Origin: Rugalucina vietnamica
Taxonomy: Eukaryota > Mollusca > Bivalvia > Lucinida > Lucinidae
Assembly (NCBI GenBank): GCA_964017185.1
Contig: OZ024869.1
Coordinates: forward strand, 73,782,008 to 73,846,007
Direction of reading: 5' to 3'
Length of the DNA: 64,000 bases
How positions within the stretch are numbered: the stretch's first letter is position 1; every line of letters starts with the position of its first letter. Both the position numbers and the translations under genes were made by a program. The notes under the pieces were generated by a model. The model made no database searches, had not been told where the DNA came from, and saw only the letters and a list, made by a program, of their open reading frames with translations. Below are positions 55,147-64,000 of this stretch, piece after piece.

Positions 55147-57111
55147 ATGGACAGGAATATTCATAAAGGAAAGGTAAAGCATTGCTGTACACGTTTAATC
55201 TAGAATTGTATCCATCAATAGGAAAAATTAAAAATAATGCGATTTTACAGAAATCACACTAAGTGTTAACGCTTGTACTCGCATGAGTAGTTAATAGAAG
55301 AAATTTAGTTTAGATTTTTTATTCGAAGTTGCGGCTTTAGAAAGTTATCCATTCATTTTTATTTTTTCGACCATTGAATGGTCAGATAATGGTTGAGAGT
55401 GCAAACTTTGTGAAATCAACTTATGTCTTTGCGACTAAAGTAACGTGTGACCATTCAGGATAGTCTTCCATTAGGATTTGGATGTACCATCATAAGTTTT
55501 ACCGATCATTTAAATACTGTATTTTCAGACAAACCAGCCTCACAGCCTGCTAGCCCTCTCTATAGAAGCAGCGGCCGAGGACTACAGATTTGACCCCCGG
55601 GATTTGTTCTCCTACCACAGAGATATAGACTTCACTGAACTCCACGCAGGGGCCCTGACAAAGCTAGATTTTGGTAAGTCTTATTATATAAATAAATAAA
55701 TAAATGAATAAATGAATAAATGAATAAATAAATATTTACATTTCTGATGTACAGTCTTATGATTATAATGCATATTAATATCAATGAAGGCGACAGAGAA
55801 TGTAAATATAAGCATTAAGTTTTTTTTTTCTGAGGTTCATGGAGCTATGAACCGCAGTTGCTCGAGTGCAAAGTGAATGAACCCAGAAATAAATGAACAA
55901 CAGAAAATGATTACTGAATAAAACCGTATCTAGTTGGGCAGAATGAAAACTTGTAAGCAAATAGGATTTGGTTTTTCCTCCACAAACTGTTATTCCTTTA
56001 GTCTAAGAACATGCCGGTTTGACACTCTTGATCAAGCGATATTTGCTTTTTTTTTCCATCATGATAACCATAGCCCCTTATAACCAAACTTTTGTATAGT
56101 AAAACTGGGGTGCTGGGGTATACAGGGGTATACCTATCTTTTTCTTTCATCCTCTAAAACATAGATTTTAAGTATTCATTAGAACCGCATCGCCGAGGCG
56201 ATTCTAGCGTGTACCAACATTCTATATTATGAGCAACAATGAGAAAATTATCAAAATTTTTCTACTGAAAATTTTCTTAATTTTCCGGCAGTAAGAAACA
56301 TCTGAATATTGCATCTGAATGCGTGTTTTCAAAATAACAAGCTAAAAGAGTTAAGTAATTGACACCGCATGTTGACTGTATTTAAAATAAAGTTTATGGA
56401 CATGTTAGTATTTACATTTCAGGTGTTTCCTACGTCAGCAAACTACCCAGATGGCTGCTGCGTAGATTGTCGGAAAAGATGTCCACGTTCTTGGAAAAGA
56501 GGAGAACGAACATACACAAGCTGTTCACGGAATTGGCTTCCAAGATCGTCAATTTCGACAACGTTGGTGAAATCGATAAAGTAGAGAAAGCGCTCGGTTA
56601 CGGTGTCAGCCCACTGCCTAAACTGCGACAAAAGTACGTCGAATACGCACAGCAAATGGTTGATGTTGAAAATCTAGGCATCAGGGTAAATAAAGGAAAC
56701 CAACTTCACAAACTCCTGATATGCATCCAGAGAGAAAGATTGTTTCTAAAGCAAGGCAGCAGGAAACTTAGACCGGAGTACTATGCTGGAGGTGACGGTG
56801 ATCGTGTTAAGGACGACAATTCGACGGAAATCTATGATAAGCACTGCTCTAAGGCAGATAAGAGCATGGAGGTTTTCGAAAGTAGAAACCCCGGACAAAT
56901 GTTCGAGGTAACAAACGTAAGAACGGGAGAGAAGACAGTCTATGGGAGACCAAGAAGCGATCCGGTTAAACAAGTACTGCTAGAAGACCAAAATAATTGT
57001 CATATACAGAGACAATACAAGGCTACCGGACACACACAGTCTAGCAATGATTGTGATGATGATGATGATGATGACGAAGGAATTGTTCTCTATGGAATGA
57101 TTTGCGCATGA
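55147..57111 (+). CDS. Unrecognised 286-aa protein, 3 exons
   Basis: Exons 55147-55173, 55529-55673 and 56423-57111. All junctions are GT-AG and phases fit (0, then 1), giving 287 codons with stop. I do not recognise the family. No signal peptide or membrane segment. Residues 15-60 contain an acidic-aromatic patch (AAAEDYRFDPRDLFSYHRDI); 61-170 are helical, basic and leucine-rich (KLPRWLLRRLSEK, HKLLICIQRERLFLK), suggesting a compact alpha-helical domain. Residues 205-245 hold MFEVTNVRTGEKTVYGRPR. An aspartate run (269-275) encoded by (GAT)n precedes the end YGMICA. Intron 2 carries a family 1 MITE. A duplicated first exon and promoter lie 2.9 kb upstream, and a LINE sits in its own 5' flank. 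The three-way phase agreement makes a real gene likely. Confidence 0.75.
56058..56333 (+). mobile_element. MITE family 1, in intron 2 of the 286-aa gene
   Basis: Diverged copy (AACTGGGGTGCTGGGGTATA, AGAACCGCATCGCCGAGGCG). Palindrome outer arms are degraded (GATTTTAAGTATTC). Confidence 0.8.
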
Positions 57112-57328
57112 ACTGGAAGTTATGGAAAAATTTCACAGTTTTAACATTATTTTGGAGCCATTCTTTTTCAAGAGTTTTCCCATTTATATTCATTTACATC
57201 GTTATCGCCCTTTCATGTTTTGCTTCATATTAATTTTCTATATTTATTTTCTATACCTTTTGTGTTATAAAAGAAGCTCCTCAACATTTATTTATTCGTC
57301 GCTTTTCTTTTATTTATCAGTATAATTC

Positions 57329-57637
57329 GGCAAATAGGTCACTGTATGGGCGTTACCTCATGAATACATTGGGTATGGTCTACCTTTGACTTAGGTAAAA
57401 GCTAAAGGTATACAATTAAAAGATTAAAATGAAATGAAATACCAGTTTGTCTAATTCACTGGAGTGGACAAAATGCAGGTACGGTAGCTGATTTCTAACG
57501 GTAAATATGTGACAGCGGCCCAGACTGACTGAGATAGAGTTTTCTATAATCTCTCGATTTGAATAGATGGACTCGCCGACCACGCCCCAGATGTGAATAT
57601 TAAAGTTGCCGCCTATACAGTAACCTATTTGTCCAAT
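57329..57637. mobile_element. MITE family 3
   Basis: Left TTCGGCAAATAGGTCACTGT, right ACAGTAACCTATTTGTCCAA, with AATT-like flanks. Orientation is opposite to the 45,690 and 58,285 copies (GACCACGCCCCAGATGTGAA lies near the right end). Confidence 0.8.
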
Positions 57638-57717
57638 TATAGATGTATACACGATTTCGTAATGCCAAAGTCATTTGTAAATGCGTTATATGAATAAAAG
57701 GAGCGTATATCATATTT

Positions 57718-57830
57718 GCGGTAACCACGCCGCTGATCAGCACCTTTGTTGCTGTCCCTTTCCCTCTACATTTTATGTCCAACATTAACAAGCATCTAGC
57801 CATACATTTTGGCTTCACACAACCAAACAT
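57718..57830 (+). mobile_element. MITE family 2 fragment
   Basis: GCGGTAACCACGCCGCTGAT, CAGCACCTTTGTT and CAAGCATCTAGCCATACATT match the middle of the family. Ends are lost. Confidence 0.6.
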
Positions 57831-58284
57831 TTGTACGGTCTGATTAAATTAAATCTCATGTCCCGACACAAATTCCTCGATATTTTGTCAATTTGATATA
57901 TTTCGCCTCCCGTTTACATCGAAAAATATTAATCCAAGTTTACATGTACTAATAATATTGATTTTTTAGCTCACATGAGCCGAAGGCTTATGGCAAAAGT
58001 ATACTACATGTACCCATGATCCGGCGTCCGTCAATCGTCCGTCCGTTCAAATTTTTGATCATTTCTGAAACCGCTACCATCTATGGGAGAGGTAAACAAC
58101 GCGTGTATAAAGAATCCAAGTCATATAAACAATTTGGCCGCCACGTCCATATAATGTAAAAAAACATGAATGGGAGAACATAAAGAGGGGGTCAAATGAA
58201 CAAAGTGGGTCCAGGGGCTCCTCTGTCACCGCCAGGTGACTACATACATGATAATGGCCATTAAAAGCAACTAAAATGTATAAT

Positions 58285-58588
58285 TTGCAAATAAGTTACT
58301 CTATTGGCGGCAACTTTAAATTCATATCTGGGCGTGGCCGGCTATTCCATCTGTTCAAGTGGGGATATGTAGACCGCTGTCGCATATTTTCCGTTAGAAA
58401 TCAGCAACCTGTCGCTACCCGTTTTCCAGTCCAGTGAATTAGGCAAATTCGTATTACATTCTTATTTTCTAACAGAAAACCTGTGAGTTTAATCTTTTAA
58501 CTGTAGCTTACCTTTAGCTTTCAAAAGTAGTATTCACTTTCTAATAAAGTATTCACGAGGTCCCACCCATAACCTATTTGCCGAATAA
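58285..58588. mobile_element. MITE family 3, nested
   Basis: Left TTTGCAAATAAGTTACTCTA, right CATAACCTATTTGCCGAATA. Shares CATCTGTTCAAGTGGGGA with the 45,690 copy. Confidence 0.8.
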
Positions 58589-58865
58589 TACCTTCTTCTC
58601 TGAAACTGCTTGGCCAATCAAAACCAAATTTCATATGAAGCCTCTGTAGGAAAGGGGAGCAAATATATACAATAATCTATGTCACATGACCAAGATGGCC
58701 GCTATGACAATTAAGGTAAAACGTTTATTCTCTAGAACGAAATGTTCTATAATTTTGAAGCTTGACGTGTAGCATAAATGACTATTCTATAGTGTACTAC
58801 AATGTGTATAAAATTTGACCATAATGTAACCTTGACCTATTTGATAACAAGGCCAACTTAGGTTA

Positions 58866-59189
58866 CCACAATGCACCAGTCATTTGCAACCACGCCCCGC
58901 CCCCCACCCACTTACGGGGAAGGGTGGGGGATAGCCGAGCTAAAGTGCGGGGCAATTACTTTTTATAGTCCCAGCAGTGCAGAGGAATTGACGGGGTTTT
59001 GATATTAAGATCCTTACCACAGGGAGACTTTCTGCTGCAAAAGGTAGGACAAAGAGCATAGTATTCACGGACCTCCCGTTTGTCCCCTGGGGATATTGTT
59101 TATAGAAGGGCAATGAAAACTGAAAAGTCACAATCCCTGCCCTTCCCCGTAGGTGGAGGAGCCGTGATTACAAATGACTGGTGCATAAT
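58866..59189. mobile_element. MITE family 4, nested, complete ends
   Basis: Left AATGCACCAGTCATTTGCAA, right TACAAATGACTGGTGCATAA. The 17-bp terminal inverted repeats are nearly perfect; internal CCCCGCCCCCACCC and its loose complement lie near the ends. Confidence 0.85.
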
Positions 59190-59972
59190 ATTTAATCATC
59201 TCCCTGGAAACCGCTTAACCAATAAAAGCCCAATTTTAGTGAAGCCTCCTAAGGAAAGGAAAACAAATGCTTATATAAATATTCCAGGTCACATTATTAA
59301 AATAACCCCATGCCCATATAGGGTAAAACGCAAAACAATCGCAAAGCTTTGATGCTTCAGGCTCCACAATGTATAATTAAATCATGATCCTGGGGATGAC
59401 CTTGACCTAATTTACGGCATGATCAACTTTCAGCAGCTTTTGCATTTCAATGCGCAAATAATGCTTTTTAAAAGTGTCATTTGAAGGGGAAAACGCATGA
59501 AATGTTCAAATAGGTAGAAAGTTTAATAAAATATAAATGATGGCCTTGGTGTCTTATTTTATGACAGGGTCAACTTTCGTCATCCTAATGCATTTACATC
59601 GACACAACTACTAAAAAGATGATAAAAACGAGAGAAATATTAGAATTACATGCAGATGACAGATCAACAAACTGATCACCGATGACAATATAAGAACATG
59701 TAACTATCTATTTGCTAATTTACAAGATGCTAGGTGAGCTAGATTCTCACCAAAGATGAACTGTTTACATGTGCGTCGATCAAAAATGAGCAATATCGCA
59801 TATCCATGTGCGTTTCAATTTATATTTGCCAAAATTACTTTAGCAAAGGCTAATCTCTTTGAGTTGACCTTTAAACAATATAGTTTTTCTTCATTTTAAT
59901 TTTCGCCATTACACTCACAATAATTCAGCCAGAGGGTCAACATGCAAACTCGTTTGCTATATTGGCTTTTAA

Positions 59973-60283
59973 CATCAGGATAACATGTCCGTAAAATATA
60001 TACCCCTGTATACCCCACTTTTATATAGAATAACTGGGGTATGCAGGGGTATCACTATTTTTCTTATTTTTGCTCCAAAACATAGATTGTGGGTGCTCGT
60101 TAATACAACCGCATAGTTTGTGGGTGCTCGTTAGAACCGCCTCGTGCAGGCGGTTGTAACGAGCACCCACAATCTATGTTTTGGAGCAAAGATAAGAAAA
60201 ATATCTGAAAAATTTTCTACTGATAATTTTCATGTTTATCAACTTTAAAAATCCCTGTATATTACACGATATTGTTTTCGTAC
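59973..60283 (+). mobile_element. MITE family 1 with duplicated palindrome arm
   Basis: Standard ends. The left palindrome arm is partly repeated: GTGGGTGCTCGTTAATACAACCGC is followed by a second GTGGGTGCTCGTTAGAACCGC. It abuts the stop codon of the MFSD8-like gene and so likely forms part of its 3' untranslated region. Confidence 0.9.
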
Positions 60284-60285
60284 TG

Positions 60286-61459
60286 CTATTGCACTGTTAT
60301 AGTGGTAACTGCTCTATATGGTACAAGTCTACGAAAAATAAATAATAGCCCCACAATTGTCAGAACAATCATGGCACACATGGAGATAAATGTCACTCGT
60401 GGTCCATAAGCATCGTACACTTGACTGACAAACACGGGCCCTAGGGTTCGGGCAAGGCTTCCAGCGGCGGTTAGACAACCCATCCATATACCCTGAAAGT
60501 AGGAATTGTATTCAGTGAGTATTTACATTTGCGATACATGTAAATTCAAAAGACTTACTATAAAATAGTAAAATGCGTTTGAAACTCCACATTCGAATCT
60601 TAAAACTGCCATAATATAGTATTGCGATAATTAAAAAATTAACAAAGAATGAAATATGCCAGTTTAACACAGGCACACGCCGCCAAGGTCTTAACCCTTC
60701 TCGCGTTGAAAGCAACAACGAAAACATATAATAACGATAATTTATATTTAGAACAAACCTGAGGTTTAGGTCCAAGAATCTTGGAGTATATCGTATATGA
60801 CATGACGTTACAAACGGGATACCCAACGGAAACAAAGAACGTTCCCAATAGAAACTGCCAGAGTAGTATAGCAGGGGTATCGAAGCACCAGTCATAATAG
60901 TACGGACAGCCAACGGCTTCCTTTGTGGTGTTATCCACCGTGGGACCCTGTGTGGGTGGTAGCTCTGTTGTGGCTCCCTCGTCCGTCGTGTGGCCCACAG
61001 TTGGTACCAATGGTGACGTGGTCTGTCCTGGTATTGACGAGGTTAGCGCTGGTACTGATAAAGTTTGGAAATACTTTGTTGTATGTTCATGACTTGTAGT
61101 CCGTTCAAATGTCTTTGGTGTGCTAGGCTGTGTTGTTATTGAATCTTTGTAGGTTGTTATTGGCACTGGCTCAGTCGTATGCTTTACAACAGTAGTTGGA
61201 TTATTTTCAATTGTACCCATAGACAAATCAGTTGTGAAAATATGTTTATTTGTTGCATCACTGCTTTCATCATAAACAGTCTTAATTATTTTCTCATCTG
61301 TATCAAAAGTGTCACCGGTTGCAATAGGCTTAAGCGTCCGACTTGTTTTGAAGTTTTCTATATGTTCGGTGGTAAATTGAGATGTTATATCAGTAATATC
61401 AGTGTAATGTGTGGATATATTTGTAACTCCCGTTGGTGCTGGTCTCGTCGTTGTAAAAT
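60286..61459 (-). CDS. MFSD8: MFSD8 (CLN7)-like lysosomal transporter, last two exons
   Basis: Minus-strand exons 61459-60759 and 60492-60286 join in phase 0 (GPKPQ|GIWMG). The C-terminal part shows family hallmarks: [36 protein letters not shown] and a final membrane span [17 protein letters not shown] major-facilitator protein of the lysosomal membrane is the family assignment; here the 5' exons are not in the window. The large exon begins at a CCACAG acceptor and encodes ~180 residues rich in Thr, Ser and Pro ([19 protein letters not shown]) with NxS/T sites (TNIS, DNTT) before the membrane span [15 protein letters not shown], so a mucin-like luminal loop. That loop is much longer than I expect for vertebrate MFSD8. 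Confidence 0.85.
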
Positions 61460-61556
61460 CTGTGGAGAAGATATAAGATACACGACGTTATCGTCTTTCC
61501 TATTGAACCTATTGTAATGGAAACGTCACCATTTGCCAATAAACAATAATTCACTG

Positions 61557-61975
61557 TTATGCCTAGGTCACACTAGGGCTTACGTACGCTGCGGACGCTG
61601 CGGGTAGGTGTTCCGTATCTGTCCGTCCTATCCGTAACGATTCGCATCTCATCCGTAATGTCCATAACTGTACGTATCGTATCCTCAGGGCGCGGTAGAT
61701 CCGCGGGCAAATTTTCATAACTGTCAAAAATGCATGCGCGGATGGACGATCGGTAATGGTAGGCAATGGTACGTAACTGAAGGCATTTATTCGAATCTGC
61801 CCGTATCTAATCGCATCTAAACGTATCATTCCGCGATCAAGCATTTGTTGCGGATCGATACTGTTACATACGTGTTGTTTCGTTCGGTTGCGGTCTTTGT
61901 CGTTTATACACACTTTTCGATACAATTTAATACGTTCAGATACGAACACGTAATGTTACGGTTTTCCTAAAGTTT
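61557..61975. mobile_element. Motif-iterated element (CGTATC words)
   Basis: Starts TATGCCTAGGTCACACTAGG, then ~400 bp of degenerate CCGTATCTAATCG / GATACG-type words in both orientations. The right end is not clear. It probably lies in an intron of the MFSD8-like gene. Same architecture as 11,522, 13,453, 22,323 and 29,488. Confidence 0.5.
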
Positions 61976-62189
61976 ACACAGCATGCCACACGTATGAAAA
62001 CGGAATCAAACCAGGCTGCAACTTGAACAATGCTAATAAGCGTGTGGCTGAGCCCTCTAGAGCTGAGTGTTTGGGCATAACATAATCTGTATCCAATGCT
62101 TGAATGAATCATACAAGAACGTTTCTGGAATATATAGTCTCCTTGACAAAAATGTCCGTCATTTTTCTATTTTACAGGAAATTTGTTTA

Positions 62190-64000
62190 TTTAAGGATAT
62201 CCATAATTCATTTATGGATATCCATAATTCATTTATGGATATCCATAATTCATTTATGGATATCCTTAATTCATTTATGGATATCCTAAAATAATTAAAG
62301 ATATCCATAAATGAATTATGGATATCCATAAATGAATTATGGGTATCCTCAAATGAATTATGGATATCCATAATTGAATTATGGATATCCTGAAATACAT
62401 TTTTGGATATCCAAAAATCACGATGAATTATGGATAATTCGAAATTTTGGCTAATTTAGGATTCGAAAATCGAATTATGGATATCCTTAAATCAGCTCAT
62501 TTAAGGATATCCTTAAATGTGTTTTAGGATATCCAAACATAAGCTTGAATTTAGGATATCCATAATTCGATTTTTGGATATCCATGATTCTTTTTTTTGG
62601 ATATCCATAATGATCTGATTTAAGGATATCCATAATTCGATTTTAGAATATCCATAATTCATTTAAAACATATTTCTTTTCCATAATGATTTTTTCCGTG
62701 TAATACGCATGCGCTAACTTAAACTGAACGAAACGGAAGCCAACGTAAATTCAACCACACCGGATGCCACCATTCTCTGACTAGGGAGAAATCATTTATA
62801 TCCCATAGGCACGTATGGGGTGCCTTTTTACTATTTATTTCCTATTTATGGATATCCATAATTCATTTTTGGATGTCCAAAATTCATTTTTGGATATCCA
62901 TAATATATTTTTGGATACCCATAATTCTTTTTTGGATATCCTAAAATCGATTTATGGATATCCTTAATTCGGCTGAATATTGGATATCCATAAATTGATA
63001 TTAGGATATCCTATAATCGAATTATGGATATCCTTAAATACAATCCTATTTTTGGATATCCATAATTCGATTTAAGGATATCCTAAAATCGGGCTAATAT
63101 TGGATATCCATAATTCGATTTATCTTTAATTATTGTAGGATATCCATAAATGAATTAAGGATATCCATAAATACATTATGAATATCCTTAAATAAATTAT
63201 GGATATCCAAAAATAGGGAATAAATAGTAAAACGGCACTCCATAGGCACGTACATCATTTTTTTGTGATTTAAGGATATCCTTAAATCGAATTATGGATA
63301 TCCAATATTAGCCCGATTTTAGGATATCCTTAAATCGAATTATGGATATCCAAAAAATAGGATTGTATTTTAGGATATCCATAGTTCGGTTTTAGGATAT
63401 GCTAAATCTATTTATGGATATCCAATATTCAGACGAATTTAGGATATCCTTAAACTGATTTTAGGATAGCCAAAATGAATTATGGATATCCAAAAAGAAT
63501 TATGGATGTCCAAAAATAAATTTTGGATATCGAAAAAAATAAGGATATCCATAATTCATTTCAGGATATCCATAATTCATTTCAGGATATCCATAATTCA
63601 TTATGGATATCCATAATTCATTTATGGATATCCATAATTCATTTTAGGATATCCAAAAATGTTAATGGATATCCTTAATTATTTAAGGATATCCATAAAT
63701 GAATAAAAGATATCCATAAATAAATTATGGATATCTTTAAATGAATTATGGATATCCAAAAATAGGGAATAAATAGTAAAAGGGCACCCATAGGCACGTA
63801 CATCATTTTTTGTGATTTAAGGATATCCTTAAATTATGGATATCCTAAAATACAGTTCTATTGAAGTACATCCATAACTCATTTATGGATATCCATAAAT
63901 CGAATTATGGATATCCAATATTAGCCCGATTTTATAATATCCTTAAATCGAATTATGGATATCCAAAAATAGGATTGTATTTTAGGATATCCATAGTTCG
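62190..64000. repeat. Array of GGATATCC palindromes (EcoRV-type satellite)
   Basis: About 50 exact GGATATCC octamers by eye count, typically 18-25 bases apart, linked by TTTA/TAAA and AATTCATTT or AAATGAATT. Linkers occur in both orientations, so the array looks alike on either strand. Longer blocks recur: a ~60-bp insert with AGGCACGTACATCATTTTTT at 63,209 and 63,751 and inverted at ~62,800, and GATTGTATTTTAGGATATCC at 63,361 and 63,973. It runs beyond the right edge. Short open frames across it are repeat artefacts. Confidence 0.9.

Larger units (their letters stand above)
57967..59750 (-). mobile_element. Third Helentron/pearl-like element, with nested MITEs
   Basis: Starts with the hairpin AGCTCACATGAGCCGAAGGCTTATG (stem CATGAGCC/GGCTTATG), followed by GGCGTCCGTCAATCGTCCGTC, the usual 3'-terminal order read in reverse. 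The right side ends near GGTGAGCTAGATTCTCACC (59,732-59,750). The interior has repeated TGACCTTGACCTA-type words (58,830 and 59,397). MITEs of families 3 and 4 have inserted into it. The right boundary is approximate. Confidence 0.55.

Noticed and set aside
60512-60913. 133-codon minus-strand frame overlapping the MFSD8-like intron
   Set aside because: Out of frame with the transporter exon and crossing its splice donor; the in-phase two-exon model explains the region.
62190-64000. CRISPR array
   Set aside because: Spacing is short and irregular, the repeat is an 8-bp palindrome with related linkers instead of unique spacers, and the context is eukaryotic.

Overview
The window reads as nuclear DNA of an invertebrate animal. 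It is AT-rich, has split genes with GT-AG introns, contains non-LTR retrotransposons, and is packed with short DNA transposons. A lophotrochozoan, most likely a bivalve mollusc, is my inference. It rests on an HSPA12-type HSP70 gene, a mitochondria-eating-protein (SPATA18/MIEAP) gene and 'pearl'-like Helentron elements with ~150-bp internal tandem repeats followed by a microsatellite. No database search was possible, so family names come from motif recognition.

Layout. 1-9,150: no convincing gene; a tRNA-derived SINE head, a 22-bp minisatellite and a dense pile of MITEs, a mariner-like element and a Helentron-like element. 9,180-14,455 (minus): a complete four-exon HSPA12-like gene (593 aa) whose introns carry five or more MITEs. 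14.5-24 kb: gene-free, with a direct duplication, foldback palindromes, a 146-bp satellite interrupted by a 1.3-kb TIR transposon, and a motif-iterated TIR element. 24.2-28.8 kb (minus): two nearly identical 5'-truncated Jockey/CR1-type LINEs separated and flanked by inverted copies of another repeat. 29.4-34.1 kb: a giant foldback element with ~1.75-kb arms, one arm holding a 1-kb mariner-like insertion. 36.4-44.6 kb (plus): an APE-type LINE whose reverse transcriptase is split by 4.5 kb bordered by in-frame GT...AG. 46.1-50.1 kb (plus): a six-exon SPATA18/MIEAP-like gene (527 aa). 52.2-57.1 kb (plus): a three-exon gene for a 286-aa protein I do not recognise, with a duplicated first exon 3 kb upstream and a LINE fragment inserted in its 5' flank. 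57.3-60.3 kb: nested MITEs and a Helentron-like element. 60.3-61.5 kb (minus): the last two exons of an MFSD8-like lysosomal transporter. 62.2-64.0 kb: an unusual array of about 50 GGATATCC palindromes running off the window edge.

The genes are unrelated single eukaryotic loci rather than an operon. HSPA12-like (atypical chaperone ATPase), SPATA18-like (mitochondrial quality control) and MFSD8-like (lysosomal membrane) all belong to cell maintenance, but adjacency gives no evidence of joint function. The dominant biology of the window is its mobile DNA. Four recurrent MITE families were defined here by comparing copies: family 1 with a central palindrome, family 2 with a subterminal hairpin, family 3 with GCAAATAGGTTACTGTAT ends, and family 4 with TGCACCAGTCATTTG ends. 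A further set of TIR elements has interiors made of degenerate iterations of one short motif.
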